Below are positions 61,697-64,000 of a stretch of 64,000 nt of DNA, piece after piece; within the stretch, counting starts at the first letter, position 1, and each line of letters opens with the position of its first letter. The stretch comes from Saccharopolyspora sp. NFXS83. GTDB lineage: Bacteria > Actinomycetota > Actinomycetes > Mycobacteriales > Pseudonocardiaceae. The translations under genes and the position numbers were made by a program. The DNA lies in assembly GCF_026241095.1 (NCBI RefSeq), contig NZ_JAPFGB010000026.1, positions 1 through 64,000 on the forward strand. The letters are read 5' to 3'. The notes below the pieces were generated by a model. That model made no database searches. It was not told the DNA's origin and was given only the letters and a program-made list of their open reading frames with translations.

Positions 61697-62994
61697 CAGC
61701 GGTCCTGGTTCTCCCAGTCGCCGAAGACCGGCGGGGCCACCGCGCGCATGTCGTTGGTGAACACGTCTTCCTCCTCGATGAGCCAGCTGGGCCGCTCGCG
61801 CTCGGCGTCGTCGCCCTGCTGACCGCCGCGCTGACCGGCGCCGCCCATGCCCGCACCGGGCGCACCCGCGCCACCACGGCCACCGCCCGCTGCGGCACCA
61901 CCGGCGGCGGACGCACCGCCACCAGGACCACCGAGACCGCCGACCCCGGCGCGACCACCGGCACCAGAACCGGCACCGGCGCCACCGCCGAGACCACCCG
62001 CGCGGCCACCGGCACCACCAGCGGAACCACCGGGACCACGACCACCAGGACCACCGTTGGGTGACTGCGCCCAGCGACCGTTGTGCGGGTTCTGCCGCTC
62101 CCAGGCCCCCGTGCGCGGGTTCTGCCGGTACAGCGTCCCGTCCGGACCGCGCACGACACCCGGAGGCAGACCACCGCTCGGCGGAGCAGGCGCCCAAGCC
62201 GAACCGGACCCGGCCGGAGGAGCACCCGCACCAGAACCACCACCCAGCGACGGAGCACCGCCACCCGAGGTCGGCGACGAAGCCCACGACGAGGAACTGC
62301 CCGCAGGCGCCCCACCACCGGAGGAAAGGCTGCTGAACTGCGAACTCCCCATCGCGTCACTTGCGGAGGGAGTGGTGGCCCCGACCGGAGTGGCGTTGGC
62401 GGGCTCACCAGGCATCGGCTGGAACTCGGGAACCGCCGCGAGATTCGCTTCGGTCTCGCGCTTGTAGCGCTCCTGGACCTCGGTCGCGCGATCGTTCGTC
62501 AGCTGGAAGTCTTCTTGCCGCTCTTCGTAATCGCTCGCCCATCCCAGGTACCAGGTGTCGTCGTAGTCGTCGACCCACCCCTTCTCCGGCGGATCGAGCT
62601 GAACCGGGCGACCGTTGGACAGCGTCTCGCCCTCGCCTGGGATACCTGCGAAAGCCTCACGCTGAGCCGTCGCCTGATCCAGAAGAGCTTTGCCCACTCC
62701 GTCGCAGGTCTGCTGAGCGGCCGTGAGATGCGGCGTGATCTCGTTGATCGAGGACTGAGCGGAATCGGCGGCACGTCCTTCGTGTGCGGTTTCCGCCTTT
62801 GTCAACGCCTCTTTGATCTGCGCTTCAAGTTCCGCGAACTTTTCGGCTGCCTTGGACCAGGACTGGGCACCATCGCCCAACGAGGCGGGAAGATTGGTGG
62901 CATCCCCCGAACCCGCCATATTCGCGCGAAGTTGCCTTGCCGCCCCAGCAAAGCACGCCATCGCGCTAGGATCGCTAGAAATCCCGCCGGACAT
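61696..62994 (-). CDS. PPE-like WXG100-superfamily ESX substrate
   Basis: A 432-residue protein. Residues 1-185 are predicted helical like a PPE/WXG100 domain (GGISSDPSAMACFAGAARQL, SWSKAAEKFAELEAQIKEAL, HLTAAQQTCDGVGKALLDQ), although a literal Pro-Pro-Glu is absent. Residues about 220-400 are a Gly/Ala/Ser-rich low-complexity region containing RQNPRTGAWERQNPHNGRW. A conserved-looking C-terminus (RPSWLIEEEDVFTND, APPVFGDWE) ends it. It follows a DUF3558 lipoprotein gene 9 bp upstream and is followed by EspG. It probably is exported with the small partner upstream. Confidence 0.75.
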   Translation of the reverse strand: MSGGISSDPSAMACFAGAARQLRANMAGSGDATNLPASLGDGAQSWSKAAEKFAELEAQIKEALTKAETAHEGRAADSAQSSINEITPHLTAAQQTCDGVGKALLDQATAQREAFAGIPGEGETLSNGRPVQLDPPEKGWVDDYDDTWYLGWASDYEERQEDFQLTNDRATEVQERYKRETEANLAAVPEFQPMPGEPANATPVGATTPSASDAMGSSQFSSLSSGGGAPAGSSSSWASSPTSGGGAPSLGGGSGAGAPPAGSGSAWAPAPPSGGLPPGVVRGPDGTLYRQNPRTGAWERQNPHNGRWAQSPNGGPGGRGPGGSAGGAGGRAGGLGGGAGAGSGAGGRAGVGGLGGPGGGASAAGGAAAGGGRGGAGAPGAGMGGAGQRGGQQGDDAERERPSWLIEEEDVFTNDMRAVAPPVFGDWENQDR

Positions 62995-63003
62995 ATATTC
63001 CCC

Positions 63004-63603
63004 TCAGTTAGCAGCAGGCCAGGAAGCGACGCTTGCCTCCAAGGCCCGCTTCGACAAGTCGCACGGATCAACGGAGTTGATATCAGCAGTTGGAACGATA
63101 CTCATGGACTGAACGACTTGATCAGACTTCGACGCAAGGAAGATTGCGCAGCCACCATCGGATTTGGGGTCGCTCGTATTGGCACGAACAGCCGGGTAAC
63201 CCGCGATGTCCAGCTTCTCGAAGTCGACGAAATCAGCAGAGTTGTCGTAGTAGCTCTGCAGCGTCCTATCGCCATGGGAAGCAAGACCAACCGCGATAGC
63301 ACCATCAGGCGTGTGCCACATGCAGTTGCCAGCAAGATCCTCGTTCAGGGAGTTTTCGCTCTTCTTCCCCTCCGGGCTCAGCCCCAACCCTTGAGCCGCC
63401 TGAGCGGGGAGCAGTTCGCAGACGTCCACCGCTGACGCGTCCTTCGGGTTGGGCACTTCCACCCCCGAAGGAGGCGGGCTCGGCGCAGGAGTCGTCTCTG
63501 GGGCGCCCGACCCCAGGGAACAAGACGTCACGAGCACGGCCGAAACACTGGCAACGAGCAACGCCCCACTACGCAAGAGGAACCCCCGGAAGGAAATACT
63601 CAC
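63004..63603 (-). CDS. DUF3558-family lipoprotein
   Basis: A 199-residue exported lipoprotein: SGALLVASVSAVLVTSC signal with lipobox, Pro/Ser/Thr-rich linker (PETTPAPSPPPSG), then the DUF3558 domain (DVCELLPAQAAQGLGLSPEG, NCMWHTPDGAIAVGLAS, GCAIFLASKSDQVVQSM). GTG 63603 lies 7 bp after the stop of the small WXG-like gene. DUF3558 proteins are abundant in Pseudonocardiales, often next to ESX genes. They may bind secreted partners. The ribosome-binding site is weak. Confidence 0.8.
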   Translation of the reverse strand: MSISFRGFLLRSGALLVASVSAVLVTSCSLGSGAPETTPAPSPPPSGVEVPNPKDASAVDVCELLPAQAAQGLGLSPEGKKSENSLNEDLAGNCMWHTPDGAIAVGLASHGDRTLQSYYDNSADFVDFEKLDIAGYPAVRANTSDPKSDGGCAIFLASKSDQVVQSMSIVPTADINSVDPCDLSKRALEASVASWPAAN

Positions 63604-63610
63604 AGCAAAA

Positions 63611-63937
63611 TCACGCCCGCCTGTTGATTCGATCAGCATCGACCGTCGCATTGTCCTCAGCGCGTCGATACTCGTCTAAGGTGTCTCGATAAGATTGAAT
63701 TTTCTCGTTCAGCTTGTCACGAACTGCCAGTGCGGCGCCGCGCAGCGAGTCGGCATTTCCGTTCGCCATGTCAGCGAATTTCTGCCGAGCTTCACTAGTC
63801 ACCGAATCTTTGGCCGTCAGCTCACCCGGCTTCACACCAGCAGCGTCGAACGATGTCTGCTCAGCAATGTCCCGAGCATCTTCGAGCTGCCGGATCGCGC
63901 CCTCAAGTGCTTCTGGGTCAATTCTGAACCCGGTCAT
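63611..63937 (-). CDS. Small helical ESX-type (PE/WXG-like) protein
   Basis: A 108-residue all-helical protein beginning TGFRIDPEALEGAIRQLEDA, with KFADMANGNADSLRGAALAV in the second helix. It has no WXG turn that I can see; the type VII secretion motif YxxxD/E is present near the C-terminus as Tyr90-Arg-Arg-Ala-Glu94. GGGGAGGAAGC immediately precedes ATG 63937. It is the first gene of the four-gene ESX-like unit that continues with DUF3558, PPE-like and EspG genes. It is the likely dimer partner of the PPE-like protein. Confidence 0.7.
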   Translation of the reverse strand: MTGFRIDPEALEGAIRQLEDARDIAEQTSFDAAGVKPGELTAKDSVTSEARQKFADMANGNADSLRGAALAVRDKLNEKIQSYRDTLDEYRRAEDNATVDADRINRRA

Positions 63938-64000
63938 GCTTCCTCCCCATGGGCATGTCCACGCGTCAGCTGAGCATGGTGCACGCTCGGGCATCCACGC

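Noticed and set aside
61850-62060. Simple-sequence run of ACC/GGC triplets as a CRISPR-like or repeat array
   Set aside because: It is an irregular Gly/Ala-rich coding segment of the PPE-like protein with no fixed repeat unit or spacers.

Overview
The window is high-GC actinobacterial chromosome, most likely from the Pseudonocardiales (Saccharopolyspora-like). The evidence is strong codon GC bias, mycothiol synthesis (mshB), tatB and sigE/rseA/htrA of the mycobacterial type, an LpqW-like lipoprotein, the succinylase DAP pathway, EspG/DUF3558/ESX-type genes and frequent leaderless starts. The gene order closely follows, in reverse, the M. tuberculosis stretch from about Rv1232c down to Rv1165: MgtE-CBS, DUF1003, mrp, O-methyltransferase, sigE, rseA, htrA, tatB, DUF3117, DivIVA-like, folP2, LOG, dapE, dapD, dapC, fdxC, Rv1171-like, mshB, lpqW, typA. 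I see no tRNA, rRNA, CRISPR, insertion sequence or prophage. This is mostly a conserved core region with accessory insertions.

Layout. 0-11 kb: magnesium/CBS protein, MarR, Mrp, then the envelope-stress unit sigE-rseA-htrA-tatB, and an MFS exporter with a divergent LysR. 11-20 kb: aminopeptidase PepA, DUF3117, enoyl-CoA hydratase, SRPBCC and DivIVA-like pair, PadR, FolP2, two tandem LOG proteins, slipin. 19.6-31.5 kb: lysine/DAP genes (dapE, dapD, dapC with ferredoxin), a CHAD protein, mshB, a tubby/LURP-like protein, lpqW and typA. 31.5-34.7 kb: two small conserved-looking genes, then trpS behind a tryptophan attenuator, then an SRPBCC-Nudix fusion. 34.9-40.1 kb: an MprAB-like two-component system, divergent from a LolA-like secreted protein and an ABC transporter. 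40.2-47.5 kb: GNAT, the TPP-riboswitch-controlled thiBPQ operon, pterin dehydratase, D-amino-acid oxidase, a 30-residue cysteine-rich gene, DUF6157 and a VOC protein. 47.5-55 kb: ychF (with a decayed 3' copy nearby), a small lipoprotein, sbcCD and rmuC. 55-61 kb: a lipoprotein esterase and a sugar locus (FGGY kinase, FucI/AraA-type isomerase, LacI). 61-64 kb: a four-gene ESX-type locus that runs off the right end.

How the parts connect. The sigE region carries a GGAAC-N17-CGTT ECF-type promoter. About 130 bp further upstream is a TCTCAG-N5-TCTCAG direct repeat that recurs, with the same 11-bp period, between the response regulator gene at 36.3 kb and its divergent LolA-like neighbour. This suggests the two-component system feeds into the sigE stress response, as MprAB does in mycobacteria. 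Translation and amino-acid supply are linked by the trpS attenuator. Thiamine uptake is governed by a TPP riboswitch. Many genes show a TANNNT -10 element 6-8 nt before the start codon, consistent with leaderless mRNAs; this same signal supports the unannotated 30-residue gene at 46.0-46.1 kb.
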